NCBI RefSeq assembly: GCF_001187435.1
Contig: NZ_LFXA01000004.1
Span: 129,001-193,000, forward strand
Length of the DNA: 64,000 nt
DNA from: Streptomyces caatingaensis
Lineage (GTDB): Bacteria > Actinomycetota > Actinomycetes > Streptomycetales > Streptomycetaceae
Direction: 5' to 3'
In this document: one piece after another, positions 39,809 to 48,029 of the stretch
Numbering within the stretch: the stretch's first letter is position 1
How the letters are laid out: each line of letters opens with the position of its first letter
Notes under the pieces: generated by a model
Databases searched by the model: none
Told to the model about the DNA's origin: nothing
Seen by the model: the letters and a program-made list of their open reading frames with translations, nothing else
Position numbers and translations under genes: made by a program

Positions 39809-40465
39809 CTACTGCTCCTTCGCGGCCTTCTCCTTCTTCTCCCGGGCGTCCTCGATGACGGCCTCGGCCACCTGCTGCATCGACATCCGCCGGTCCATCG
39901 ACGTCTTCTGGATCCACCGGAACGCGGCGGGCTCCGTCAGGCCGTACTGCGTCTGCAGAATGCTCTTCGCCCGGTCGACGAGCTTCCGCGTCTCCAGCCG
40001 CTGGGCGAGGTCCGCGACCTCCTTCTCCAGCGCCTTCAGCTCCGTGAAGCGGGAGACGGCCATCTCGATCGCCGGCACGACGTCGCTCTTGCTGAACGGC
40101 TTGACCAGATACGCCATCGCCCCGGCGTCCCGGGCGCGCTCGACGAGCTCGCGCTGCGAGAACGCGGTGAGCATCAGCACGGGTGCGATCGACTCGGCGG
40201 CGATCCGCTCGGCGGCGGAGATCCCGTCCAGAACGGGCATCTTCACATCGAGGATCACCAGATCGGGCTTGTGCTCCCGAGCCAGCGCGACGGCCGTCTC
40301 CCCGTCCCCCGCCTCGCCCACGACGGAGTAGCCCTCCTCCTCGAGCATCTCCTTGAGGTCGAGGCGGATCAGGGCCTCGTCCTCGGCGATCACGACGCGC
40401 GTGGTGTGCGGAGGGGTGTGCTGCGGCTCGTCGTCGACGGGCGGCTGGGGCTCGGCGGCGCTCAC
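39809..40465 (-). CDS. pdtaR: ANTAR-domain response regulator (PdtaR-like)
   Basis: 218 aa. Residues 22-138 are a receiver domain with phospho-acceptor Asp73 (LVILDVKMPVLDG), acidic residues Asp29-Glu30 (EDE), Thr in LTAFS and Lys in LVKPFSKSD. Residues 150-205 are an ANTAR RNA-binding domain (LETRKLVDRAKSILQTQYGL, EPAAFRWIQKTSMDRRMSMQQVAEAVI). ANTAR regulators bind paired hexaloop hairpins in mRNAs and prevent termination; the mycobacterial PdtaR works with the kinase PdtaS. The GTG at 40465 follows GAGGAG. No kinase is adjacent, so its partner lies elsewhere. Confidence 0.94.
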   Translation of the reverse strand: MSAAEPQPPVDDEPQHTPPHTTRVVIAEDEALIRLDLKEMLEEEGYSVVGEAGDGETAVALAREHKPDLVILDVKMPVLDGISAAERIAAESIAPVLMLTAFSQRELVERARDAGAMAYLVKPFSKSDVVPAIEMAVSRFTELKALEKEVADLAQRLETRKLVDRAKSILQTQYGLTEPAAFRWIQKTSMDRRMSMQQVAEAVIEDAREKKEKAAKEQ

Positions 40466-40561
40466 GGGTCTCCTCGGTCCAAGGCAGGTGGTGCCCCATG
40501 AGCGTACCCAGTGCTGTAGTTTTGAGTACCGGAGGGGTATACACTCTCCTTACATTGCAAG

Positions 40562-40636
40562 GCCCCGGTAGCCCAATTGGCATGAGGCAATGGATTCAAA
40601 ACCCATACAGTGTCGGTTCGAGTCCGACCCGGGGCA
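40562..40636 (+). tRNA. tRNA with CAA anticodon (Leu), short variable arm
   Basis: A 75-nt cloverleaf. Acceptor GCCCCGG pairs with CCGGGGC; the D arm has a 3-bp stem and a GG pair in the loop; the anticodon loop is TTCAAAA (anticodon CAA at 40597-40599); T-arm GTCGG-TTCGAGT-CCGAC. The discriminator is A at 40636 and CCA is not encoded. Leucine tRNAs normally have a long variable arm, but this one has only 5 nt, and base 31-39 of the anticodon stem is an A-C mismatch. Leu identity rests on the anticodon and A73. An AT-rich promoter-like TATACACT lies at 40538-40545. Confidence 0.85.
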
Positions 40637-40641
40637 CTTCT

Positions 40642-40656
40642 CCTTCGATTCGAAGG
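40642..40656 (+). terminator. Small hairpin just after the tRNA
   Basis: CCTTCGA-T-TCGAAGG, 7-bp perfect arms 5 nt past the tRNA end. It could terminate the tRNA transcript or mark a processing site. Confidence 0.45.
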
Positions 40657-40756
40657 TCGCACAGGGTTACCTAACCGTTGGGGATCTTCACTCGACGCGG
40701 TGAACATCTGCACATAGGCAGCTCACGCGTGTCCGGGCTGGACCAGGCTCGTCCCT

Positions 40757-41515
40757 GTGTACGACCTCGATACCCGCCGTCACGCCCTTTCCCTCGTCGC
40801 CCAGGGGCGCAGCCTCAATTCGGTGAGCCAGCAGACGGGCATATCCCGCTACGCCATCCGTCAGTGGCTGATCAGACTTGAGCCCAAGCAGTCGTCCTCC
40901 TCATGTCTGCGGTGCGACAGCAACCCGAAGCCTCCACAGGACCCGGCCGCATACGCCTACCTGCTCGGCCTCTACCTGGGCGACGGCTGCATCAGCAAAC
41001 AGCCGAGAGGCACCTACGCCCTCCGCATCGCCCGTGCCGATGCCTGGCCCGGCCTCATCGCGGCACGCAAGGACGCGGTCGGACAGGTCCGCCCCGAGAA
41101 CAGCGTCTGTGCCGTCCGGAAGCAGGGGTGCGTCATGGTGACCAGTACCAGTCGGCACTGGCCTTGCTTCTTCCCCCAGCACGGCCCCGGCAAGAAGCAC
41201 CAGCGGGTGATCACTCTCGAGTCCTGGCAACAGGACATCGTCGATGCCCACCCGTGGGAGTTCGTACGCGGACTCGTCCACTCCGACGGCTGCCGCGTCA
41301 CCAACTGGGCGACCAGGGTCGTAGCGGGCACACGCAAGCGCCATGAGTACACCCGGTACTTCTTCACCAACAAGTCGGACGCCATCCGGCGGCTGTTCAC
41401 CGACACACTCGACGCGTTGGGCGTCGAGTGGAGACCGACGAACGCCTGGAGCGTCTCCGTCGCCCGCCGCCCCTCCGTGGCCCTCATGGACACCCACATC
41501 GGCCCGAAGCACTGA
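40757..41515 (+). CDS. HTH plus two-motif LAGLIDADG protein (homing-endonuclease-like)
   Basis: 252 aa. Residues 6-38 form a resolvase-type helix-turn-helix (RRHALSLVAQGRSLNSVSQQ, then TGISRYAIRQWL). Cys50-x2-Cys53 may be half of a zinc site. Two LAGLIDADG motifs follow at 69-79 (LLGLYLGDGCI) and 169-180 (FVRGLVHSDGCR), each with the catalytic-type Gly-Asp or Ser-Asp pair. This is a single-chain, two-domain arrangement as in monomeric homing endonucleases; WhiA has a related but catalytically dead domain. It lies 120 nt downstream of the unusual tRNA on the same strand and ends 3 nt from the convergent pyk stop. The GTG at 40757 has no clear ribosome site. DNA cleavage is inferred, not shown. 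Confidence 0.82.
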   Translation: MYDLDTRRHALSLVAQGRSLNSVSQQTGISRYAIRQWLIRLEPKQSSSSCLRCDSNPKPPQDPAAYAYLLGLYLGDGCISKQPRGTYALRIARADAWPGLIAARKDAVGQVRPENSVCAVRKQGCVMVTSTSRHWPCFFPQHGPGKKHQRVITLESWQQDIVDAHPWEFVRGLVHSDGCRVTNWATRVVAGTRKRHEYTRYFFTNKSDAIRRLFTDTLDALGVEWRPTNAWSVSVARRPSVALMDTHIGPKH

Positions 41516-41518
41516 CGG

Positions 41519-42940
41519 CTAGTCCTCGCCGATGTGATGCACCCGCACCAGATTCGTCGTCCCCGGCGTCCCCGGGGGCGAACCCGCCGTGATGATGACC
41601 ATGTCGCCCCGCCGGCAGCGCCCGATCCGCAACAGGTACTCGTCCACCTGCCGGACCATCTCGTCCGTCGTCTGCACCATCGGCCCCAGGAACGTCTCCA
41701 CGCCCCAGGTGAGGTTGAGTTGGGAGCGGGTGGCCGGCTCCGGCGTGAACGCGAGGAGCGGGATCGGGGAGCGGTAGCGGGACAACCTCCGTACCGTGTC
41801 ACCGGATTGGGTGAACGCGACGAGGAACTTCGCCCCGAGGAAGTCGCCCATCTCGGCCGCCGCGCGGGCCACCGCGCCGCCCTGGGTGCGGGGCTTGCTG
41901 CGCTCGGTCAGCGGCGGGAGGCCCTTCGCCAGGACGTCCTCCTCGGCGGCGGCGACGATCCGGCCCATCGTCCGGACGGTCTCGACGGGGTACTTGCCGA
42001 CGCTCGTCTCGCCGGAGAGCATCACCGCGTCCGTGCCGTCGATGACGGCGTTGGCGACGTCGGACGCCTCGGCGCGCGTGGGCCGGGATGCGTCGATCAT
42101 GGAGTCGAGCATCTGGGTCGCGACAATGACCGGCTTCGCATTGCGCTTCGCCAGCTTGATCGCCCGCTTCTGCACGATGGGGACCGTTTCCAGCGGCATC
42201 TCGACGCCCAGGTCACCGCGGGCGACCATCAATCCGTCGAAGGCGGCCACGATGCCGTCGAGGTTCTCGACTGCCTGCGGCTTCTCGATCTTGGCGATGA
42301 CGGGGAGGCGGCGCCCCTCCTCGTCCATGACGCGGTGGACGTCGTGGACGTCGTCGGCGTTGCGGACGAAGGAGAGGGCGACGATGTCGGCGCCGGTCCG
42401 GATGGCCCAGCGGAGGTCCTCGACGTCCTTCTCGGAGAGGGCGGGGACGGAGACGGCGACGCCGGGGAGGTTGAGGCCCTTGTGGTCGGAGACCATGCCG
42501 CCTTCGAGGACGACGGTGTGGACGCGGGGGCCGTCGACCTCGGTGACCTCCAGGGTGACGCGCCCGTCGTCGACGAGGATGCGCTCGCCCCGGGTGACGT
42601 CGGCGGCGAGGCCGTCGTAGGTGGTGCCGCAGCGGGTGCGGTCGCCGGGGACGTCCTCGACGGTGATGGTGAAGGGGTCGCCGCGTTCAAGGAGTACGGG
42701 CCCCTCCCGGAAGCGGCCGAGGCGGATCTTCGGGCCTTGAAGGTCGGCGAGGACGCCCACGTTGCGGCCGGTCTCCTCGGCCGCCTTCCTGACCCGCTCG
42801 TACCGTGCCTCGTGGTCGGCGTAGGTGCCGTGGCTCAGGTTGAAGCGGGCGACGTCCATGCCGGCCTCGACGAGTGCCTTGATCTGCTCGTACGAGTCGG
42901 TGGCGGGCCCCAGGGTGCAGACGATTTTCGCTCGGCGCAT
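41519..42940 (-). CDS. pyk: Pyruvate kinase
   Basis: 473 aa. It converts phosphoenolpyruvate and ADP to pyruvate and ATP. The N-terminus MRRAKIVCTLGPATDSYEQI, FNLSHGTYADH, the catalytic Lys region IAKIEKPQAVENLDGIV, the metal-site MVARGDLGVEMPLE and ATQMLDSMI are all intact, with the regulatory C-terminal domain (VAFTQSGDTVRRLSRYR). The ATG at 42940 is preceded by a TAAGGT box and 6 nt, so the message is probably leaderless. It converges with the LAGLIDADG gene, with stops 3 nt apart. Confidence 0.98.
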   Translation of the reverse strand: MRRAKIVCTLGPATDSYEQIKALVEAGMDVARFNLSHGTYADHEARYERVRKAAEETGRNVGVLADLQGPKIRLGRFREGPVLLERGDPFTITVEDVPGDRTRCGTTYDGLAADVTRGERILVDDGRVTLEVTEVDGPRVHTVVLEGGMVSDHKGLNLPGVAVSVPALSEKDVEDLRWAIRTGADIVALSFVRNADDVHDVHRVMDEEGRRLPVIAKIEKPQAVENLDGIVAAFDGLMVARGDLGVEMPLETVPIVQKRAIKLAKRNAKPVIVATQMLDSMIDASRPTRAEASDVANAVIDGTDAVMLSGETSVGKYPVETVRTMGRIVAAAEEDVLAKGLPPLTERSKPRTQGGAVARAAAEMGDFLGAKFLVAFTQSGDTVRRLSRYRSPIPLLAFTPEPATRSQLNLTWGVETFLGPMVQTTDEMVRQVDEYLLRIGRCRRGDMVIITAGSPPGTPGTTNLVRVHHIGED

Positions 42941-42946
42941 GGCACG

Positions 42947-42952
42947 ACCTTA
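42947..42952 (-). promoter_or_regulatory. -10 box of a predicted leaderless pyk transcript
   Basis: The minus strand reads TAAGGT, then CGTGCC, then the pyk ATG. No good -35 is seen. Confidence 0.5.
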
Positions 42953-42991
42953 GGGCTTACCGGCGGGTAGGGAATCGGGGTGCGGGAACAG

Positions 42992-43007
42992 CCCAACGTC
43001 CGTTGGG
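42992..43007. promoter_or_regulatory. Inverted repeat CCCAACG-TC-CGTTGGG upstream of pyk
   Basis: Perfect 7-bp arms with a 2-bp centre, 52 nt before the pyk start and about 40 nt upstream of its -10. The layout suits a dimeric repressor or activator site. The other neighbour, the SIMPL gene, ends toward it rather than starting there, so pyk is the likely target. Confidence 0.5.
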
Positions 43008-43084
43008 TTAAAGCTTGTTGACAAGTAGTGAAACGTGCACGGAGGTGCTCCGATGAGCGGTGGAACACCCCCGGCGCGGCGGGT

Positions 43085-43779
43085 TCAGAGCACGGGCGGG
43101 GTCATGGTCAACCGGGCGTTGACCTGCGCGTAGACGGTCTGGCGCTGGGGTTCGAGGTCGAGGGCGGCGGGTGCGGCGCCGCCGTAGCCGGCGGAGCGCA
43201 GGGCTCCGGCGGGGCGGGGGCGGGGCCCACGGGGACGGCGTGTTCGGCTCCGGTGTCGGCGAGTTCGACGAGGGCCACGAGCCGGGAGCCGAGCGCCTCG
43301 GCGTATTCGCGGGCACGCTGGACGGCGTCGTGGACGGCCTGGCGGCGCGCCTCGCGGTGGGCGGGCGAGTCGGTGCGGAGGTCCCACCAGGGGCCGTCGA
43401 GGCGGGTGAGTTCGAGGTCGGCGAGGCGGGTGGTGAGTTCGCCGAGGACGGTGAAGTCGCCGAGGGTGGCGGTGAGGTGGACGTGTCCGCGGTAGGCGCG
43501 GATGCGTTCGTGGCGGCCCTTGTCGTTGAGCTGGGGGGTGATGGTGACGGCGCCTGTCTCGATCTTCTCGACGGCGTCGCCGTGGGTCTTGAGCAGGTCG
43601 ATGACGTGGTTGTTGCGGCGGGTGAGGTCGTCGAGGGCCTTGTGGCGGTCGGTTCCCCGGGCGCTGACGGTGATTCCGAGTCGGGCGATTTCGGGGTCGA
43701 CTTCGAGGTGGGCCTCGCCGCGGACGGCGACGCGCGGGGTGTCGGGTGTTCCGTAGGGCAACGGCTCGGGTGCGGTCAT
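43085..43779 (-). pseudogene. SIMPL-domain protein with a -1 frameshift near the 3' end
   Basis: Residues 1-165 in the first frame are a normal SIMPL domain (RVAVRGEAHLEVDPEIARLG, VTITPQLNDKGRHERIRAYR, AVHDAVQRAREYAEALGSRL). In the run of G and C at about 43207-43229 the frame breaks: the first frame drifts into Pro/Ser/Arg sequence and stops at 43108. The expected family ending (LRSAGYGGAAPAALDLEPQR, then QTVYAQVNARLTMTPPVL) continues in a second frame and stops at 43085. One base appears to be missing. SIMPL proteins are often envelope- or stress-linked with no defined activity. It could be a real mutation, a base-call error, or less likely programmed frameshifting. Confidence 0.8.
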
Positions 43780-43892
43780 GTGCCAAGCGTCCCAGCCGGC
43801 GTGGGCCCGCGGGACCGGTGGGAGTCATCGATTCGCAACCTTGGCGGGGTGGTGGGGGAGCGGTCGGGGAGGCCAGAATCTACGCGCGTTGT

Positions 43893-43925
43893 ACCGGAGG
43901 GTGACGTGGGCCGTCACCCTCCGGT
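43893..43925 (+). promoter_or_regulatory. Perfect 14-bp stem-loop upstream of the 5'-nucleotidase gene
   Basis: ACCGGAGGGTGACG (43893-43906) pairs with CGTCACCCTCCGGT (43912-43925) around TGGGC. It lies 54 nt before the ATG at 43980 and after the divergent SIMPL gene, so it is not an obvious terminator of either gene. An operator or attenuator is possible. Confidence 0.5.
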
Positions 43926-43979
43926 GCCGTGTTCGGACGGATGGACGCCGTGGGGTGTCCGGTAACGGGATGGGGAGAC

Positions 43980-45800
43980 ATGCCGATCGACCGCAGGGGT
44001 TTTCTGGGCCGGACGGCCGCCACGGGTGCGGGGGTGGCCCTGACGGGGGCCGTGGGGGCCGTTCCGGCGGTCGCGGCCGCCCCCGGGGAGTCCGGCGGGG
44101 GCCGTGGTCACGGCCGGACGAAGCGGTACGCGTTCACCGTGATGGGCACCACGGACCTGCACGGGAACGTCTTCAACTGGGACTACTTCACGGACGCGGA
44201 GTTCGACGACAAGGCGCACAACGACGTGGGCCTGGCGAAGATCTCGACCCTGGTGCGCCGGGTCCGCGAGGAGAAGGGCCGGCGGAACACCCTGCTGATC
44301 GACGCGGGCGACACGATCCAGGGCACGCAACTGGCCTACTACTACGCGCGGGTGGAGCCGATCACGAAGGCGCACGGCCCGGTGCATCCGATGGCGCTGG
44401 CGATGAACGCCATGGGCTACGACGCGGCGGCGCTGGGGAACCACGAGTTCAACTACGGGATCCCGGTGCTGCGGAAGTTCGAGCGGCAGTGCCGTTTCCC
44501 GTTGCTGGGGGCGAACGCGCTGGACGCGCGGACGATGCGGCCTGCGTTCCGGCCGTACGTCATCAAGCGGATGCGGACCCCGCACGGGCGGGATGTGCGG
44601 GTGGCGGTGCTGGGGCTGACGAACCCGGGGATCGCGATCTGGGACAAGGCCAACGTCCAGGGGAAGATGGTCTTCCCGGGGCTGGAGGAGCAGGCGGCGA
44701 AGTGGGTGCCGCGGCTGCGGTCGATGGGCGCGGACGTGGTGATCGTCTCGGCGCACTCCGGCACCAGCGGTACGTCGTCCTACGGTGACGCGCTGCCGTA
44801 CGTGGAGAACGCGGCGGCGCTGGTGGCGGAGCGGGTGCCGGGGATCGACGCGATCCTGGTCGGGCACGCGCACGTGGAGATCCCCGAGTACCGGGTGGTC
44901 AACCGGGAGACGGGCCGTGCGGTGGTGCTCTCCGAGCCGCTGAAGTGGGGGCAGCGGCTGACGCTGTTCGACTTCGACCTGGTGTGGGAGCGGGGCGGCT
45001 GGCACGTGGAGTCGGTGTCGTCCAAGGTGCTCAACGCGAACACGGTGGAGGAGGACCGCTCCATCACGCGTCTGGTGCGCGGCCAGCACAAGAAGGTGGT
45101 GGCGTACGTCAACGAGCGGATCGGGTCGTCCACTGCCGCGATGAGTGCGGCGGAGGCGCCGTACAAGGACACCCCGGTCATCGACTTCATCAACCATGTG
45201 CAGGCGGAGACGGTGCGTGCCGCGCTGGCGGGCACGGCGTACGCGGGCCTGCCGGTGCTGTCGCAGGCGTCGTGCTTCTCGCGGACGGCGGCGGTGCCGG
45301 CGGGCGAGGTGTCGGTGCGGCAGGTGGCGGGGCTGTATCCGTTCGAGAACACGCTGGAGGCGCGGCTGTTGACCGGTGCGCAGCTGCGGGAGTACCTGGA
45401 GTTCTCGGCCCGGTACTACGTGCGGACGCCGGCGGGCGGTCCGGTGGATCCGGCGAAGCTGACGAACGCCGAGGGCACTCCGGATTACAACTATGACGTG
45501 GTGAGCGGCCTCTCCTACGAGATCGACGTGGCGAAGGCGCCGGGGTCGCGGGTCGGGAAGGTGGTGTTCGAGGGCAAGCCGCTGGACGACGCGGCGCAGT
45601 TCGTGCTGGCGGTGAACAACTACCGGGCGAGCGGCGGGGGGAATTTTCCGCATGTGGCGCGGGCCCGGCAGCTGTGGGCGCATCCGGAGGAGATCCGGAA
45701 CACGATCATCGCGTGGGTGCGGGCTCAGCGGGTGATCGATGTGGCGCGGTTCTCGTCAGTGGACTGGAAGCTGACGCGGGATGGTGTGCCGGTTTTCTGA
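43980..45800 (+). CDS. Tat-exported bifunctional metallophosphatase / 5'-nucleotidase
   Basis: 606 aa. A twin-arginine signal (DRRGFLGRTAATGAGVALTG) ends near residue 36. The metallophosphatase domain has the metal motifs TTDLHGNVFNW, DAGDTIQGTQ, GNHEFNYG, SAHSG and GHAHVE. The C-terminal 5'-nucleotidase substrate domain follows from about residue 360 (DTPVIDFINHVQAETVRAAL, GLYPFENTLEARLLTGAQLR, VNNYRASGGGNFP). It releases phosphate from extracellular nucleotides. The ATG at 43980 is preferred because the Tat signal begins there and GGGGAG precedes it. Its last 45 nt overlap antisense the end of the N-monooxygenase gene. Confidence 0.95.
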   Translation: MPIDRRGFLGRTAATGAGVALTGAVGAVPAVAAAPGESGGGRGHGRTKRYAFTVMGTTDLHGNVFNWDYFTDAEFDDKAHNDVGLAKISTLVRRVREEKGRRNTLLIDAGDTIQGTQLAYYYARVEPITKAHGPVHPMALAMNAMGYDAAALGNHEFNYGIPVLRKFERQCRFPLLGANALDARTMRPAFRPYVIKRMRTPHGRDVRVAVLGLTNPGIAIWDKANVQGKMVFPGLEEQAAKWVPRLRSMGADVVIVSAHSGTSGTSSYGDALPYVENAAALVAERVPGIDAILVGHAHVEIPEYRVVNRETGRAVVLSEPLKWGQRLTLFDFDLVWERGGWHVESVSSKVLNANTVEEDRSITRLVRGQHKKVVAYVNERIGSSTAAMSAAEAPYKDTPVIDFINHVQAETVRAALAGTAYAGLPVLSQASCFSRTAAVPAGEVSVRQVAGLYPFENTLEARLLTGAQLREYLEFSARYYVRTPAGGPVDPAKLTNAEGTPDYNYDVVSGLSYEIDVAKAPGSRVGKVVFEGKPLDDAAQFVLAVNNYRASGGGNFPHVARARQLWAHPEEIRNTIIAWVRAQRVIDVARFSSVDWKLTRDGVPVF

Positions 45801-47200
45801 GTCGGCGGCCGGTGCGGGGGGTGTGGTGCGGGGCCGCGGCGTGGGTCGCGGCTCCAGCCCGAATGTGGTGAAGGCGGTGCGTTCGGGGAGGGGGTAGTGG
45901 GTGGTGCCGGTGATGGCGTTGAGGATGGTGGCGCTGCGCCAGGTGGCGAGGCCGAGGCCGGAGCTGCCGACGCCGTGGGTGTGGGTTTCGGCGTTCTGGA
46001 CGTGGATGGAGCCCTTGACGAGGGGGTCGAGGACGAGGCGGTGGTGGGTGTCGATGCGGGCGCGGCCGGCGGAGTCGCGGCGGATGTAGGGGTCGAGGGC
46101 GGCGAGGAGGCGGTCGACGCGGCGTTCGCGGTAGCCGGTGGCGAGGACGACGGCGTCGGTGGTGAGGCGGGAGCGGGTGCCCTGCTCGGGGTGTTCGAGG
46201 TGGAGTTCGACCCGGGTGGTGCCGACGCGGCCGGCGGTGCGGACGAAGACTCCGGGGGTGAGGGTGGTGTCGGGCCAGCCGCCGTGGAGGCTGCGGCGGT
46301 AGAGCTCGTCGTGGATGGCGGTGAGGGTGGCGGGGTCGATGCCGCCGTTGAGCTGCCACTGCTGGGGGAGGGTGCGGTCTCGGACGGGCTCGGGGAGGGT
46401 GTGGAAGTACTGGCTGTAGTCGGGGGTGAAGTGTTCGAGGCCGAGGCGGGTGTGCTCGGCGGGGGCGAAGGCGGGGGTGCGGGCGAGCCAGTGGAGGCGC
46501 TCGCGGCCGGCCGGGCGGTGGCGGAGGAGGTCGAGGAAGATCTCGGCGCCGGACTGGCCGGCTCCGATGACGGTGACGTGGTCGGCGGCGAGGAGGTCGG
46601 CGCGGTGGTGGAGGTAGTCGGCGGAGTGGTGGACGGGGACGCCGTGGGCCTCGGCGAGGGGCGGAGGGGTTCGGGGACGTCGGGGGTGGTGCCGATGCCG
46701 AGGACGACGTTGCGTGCGTAGGTGCGGCCGAGGGCCTCGGCTTCTCCGTCGGGGTCGAGCTGGGTGTAGTCGATTTCGAAGAGGACGCGTTCGGGGTTCC
46801 AGCGGACGGCGTCGATGTGGTGGCCGAAGTGGAGTCCGCCGAGGTGTTCGCCGACCCAGCGGCAGTAGGCGTCGTATTCGGCGCGTTGGATGTGGGTGCG
46901 CTGGGCGAAGTAGAAGGGGTAGAGCCGCTCGCGGGTCTTGAGGTAGTTCAGGAAGCTCCAGGGGCTGGTGGGGTCGGCGAGGCTGACCAGGTCGGCCAGG
47001 AAGGGGACTTGGACGCGGGTGCCGTCGATGAGGAGCCCGGGGTGCCAGCGGAAGGTGTGATTCTCGTCATAGAAGGCGGCCTTGAGGTCCGGGAGGGGGT
47101 GCGCGAGGGCGGCGAGGGAGAGGTTGAAGGGGCCGATGCCGATGCCGGCGAGGTCCAGCGGCGCGTCGGGGGTGTGGTCGGGGGACGGGGGGTTGGTCAT
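45756..47200 (-). pseudogene. Lysine/ornithine N-monooxygenase (SidA/IucD family) with a single-base frameshift
   Basis: The first 180 residues are a normal flavin N-hydroxylase: FAD motif GIGIGPFNLSLAAL, ENHTFRWHPGLLIDGTRVQ, PFLADLVSLADPTSPWSFLN and NVVLGIGTTPDVPEPLRP. At a four-G run (46658-46661, plus strand) the frame breaks. The correct continuation (VTVIGAGQSGAEIFLDLLRH for NADPH binding, then VVLATGYRERRVDRLLAALD and ATWRSATILNAITGTTHYPL) lies in a second frame that has no start codon and ends at 45756. Restoring one C on the coding strand gives one protein of about 481 aa. Such enzymes start hydroxamate siderophore synthesis, but no siderophore partners or iron box are near. Confidence 0.85.
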
Positions 47201-47461
47201 GCGGGAGTGCGGCCTTCCCGTGGTCGGCGGTGGACCGGGCCGGTGAAGTGCGGCCTCTGTCCTTGGTGTTGAGCGGGGCCGGGCCTTTGCTGAGCGGCAC
47301 GGAGCCGGTTCAAGCTACCGGCTGTGCCCGGCCGGTGACGCCTTGTGGGGGATGTTTCCCCCGATGGGGGTACTGCCCCGGCGGGCGGCGGGGGACCGGG
47401 GCGGCGGGGGGCGCGTGGAGCCGCGGCAGGGTGCGGGGAGCGGCGCGGGAGCGGCTTCGAC

Positions 47462-47467
47462 TACCCT
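47462..47467 (+). promoter_or_regulatory. -10 box of a predicted leaderless b-subunit-like transcript
   Basis: TACCCT, then 7 nt, then the ATG at 47475. No ribosome site is seen. Confidence 0.4.
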
Positions 47468-47474
47468 GCACCCC

Positions 47475-48029
47475 ATGGCCATGATGAACCTCGCTATCGA
47501 CATCGGACCGCTCAAGCCCGATATCGCCCCCCTGATCCTGGGGCTGGTGCTCTTCTTCCTCGTCTTCGCGGTGATCGCGAAGGGGATCCTGCCCCGGATC
47601 AACAAGGTCCTCGCCGAGCGCGAGCAGTCCACCGAGGGGCGCTTCGGCGAGGCCGAGGAGACGCGTTCCGAGGCGGAGCGGGTCCACGCCGAGTACCAGG
47701 AGCTGCTGGCCGAGGCCCGGCACGAGGCCGCGCGGCTGCGCCAGGAGGCGGTCGAGCAGGGCAACGCGATCATCGCCGAGCTGCGGGCCGAGGGCCAGCG
47801 CCAGCGCGACGAGATCGTCTCGGCCGGTCACGCCATGATCGACGCGGAGCGTGCGGTGGCGGAGGCCGAGCTGCGCGAGCAGGTCGGTGTGCTGGCCACG
47901 GAGCTGGCGGGCAAGATCGTCGGTGAGTCGGTCGAGGAGTACGCGCGGCAGAGCGGCATCGTGGACCGCTTCCTCGAGGAGCTCCGGACGGCGCAGCCGG
48001 CGGATGCCGTCGAGGACAAGCGCGGCTGA
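47475..48029 (+). CDS. Orphan F-type ATP synthase subunit b-like protein
   Basis: 184 aa. It has one N-terminal membrane helix (IAPLILGLVLFFLVFAVIAK) followed by a long charged coiled coil (INKVLAEREQSTEGRFGEAE to AELREQVGVLATELAGKIVG) and the C-terminal region contacting delta (VDRFLEELRTAQPA). It is a clear b-subunit homologue, but no other ATP synthase gene is adjacent. It is therefore a paralogue outside the atp operon, or a protein that borrowed the stalk for another use. The ATG at 47475 has a TACCCT box 7 nt upstream. It converges toward chorismate mutase. Confidence 0.88.
   Translation: MAMMNLAIDIGPLKPDIAPLILGLVLFFLVFAVIAKGILPRINKVLAEREQSTEGRFGEAEETRSEAERVHAEYQELLAEARHEAARLRQEAVEQGNAIIAELRAEGQRQRDEIVSAGHAMIDAERAVAEAELREQVGVLATELAGKIVGESVEEYARQSGIVDRFLEELRTAQPADAVEDKRG

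Noticed and set aside
40501..41515. Integrated element using the tRNA as attachment site
   Set aside because: There is no integrase, no repeat of the tRNA 3' end, and flanking genes keep the usual order.
43929..43979. Longer N-terminus for the 5'-nucleotidase from GTG 43929
   Set aside because: It would bury the twin-arginine signal 17 residues inside the protein and lacks a ribosome site.
47201..47474. Iron-regulator (DmdR/IdeR) box upstream of the N-monooxygenase gene
   Set aside because: No TTAGGTTAGGCTAACC-like sequence is present.
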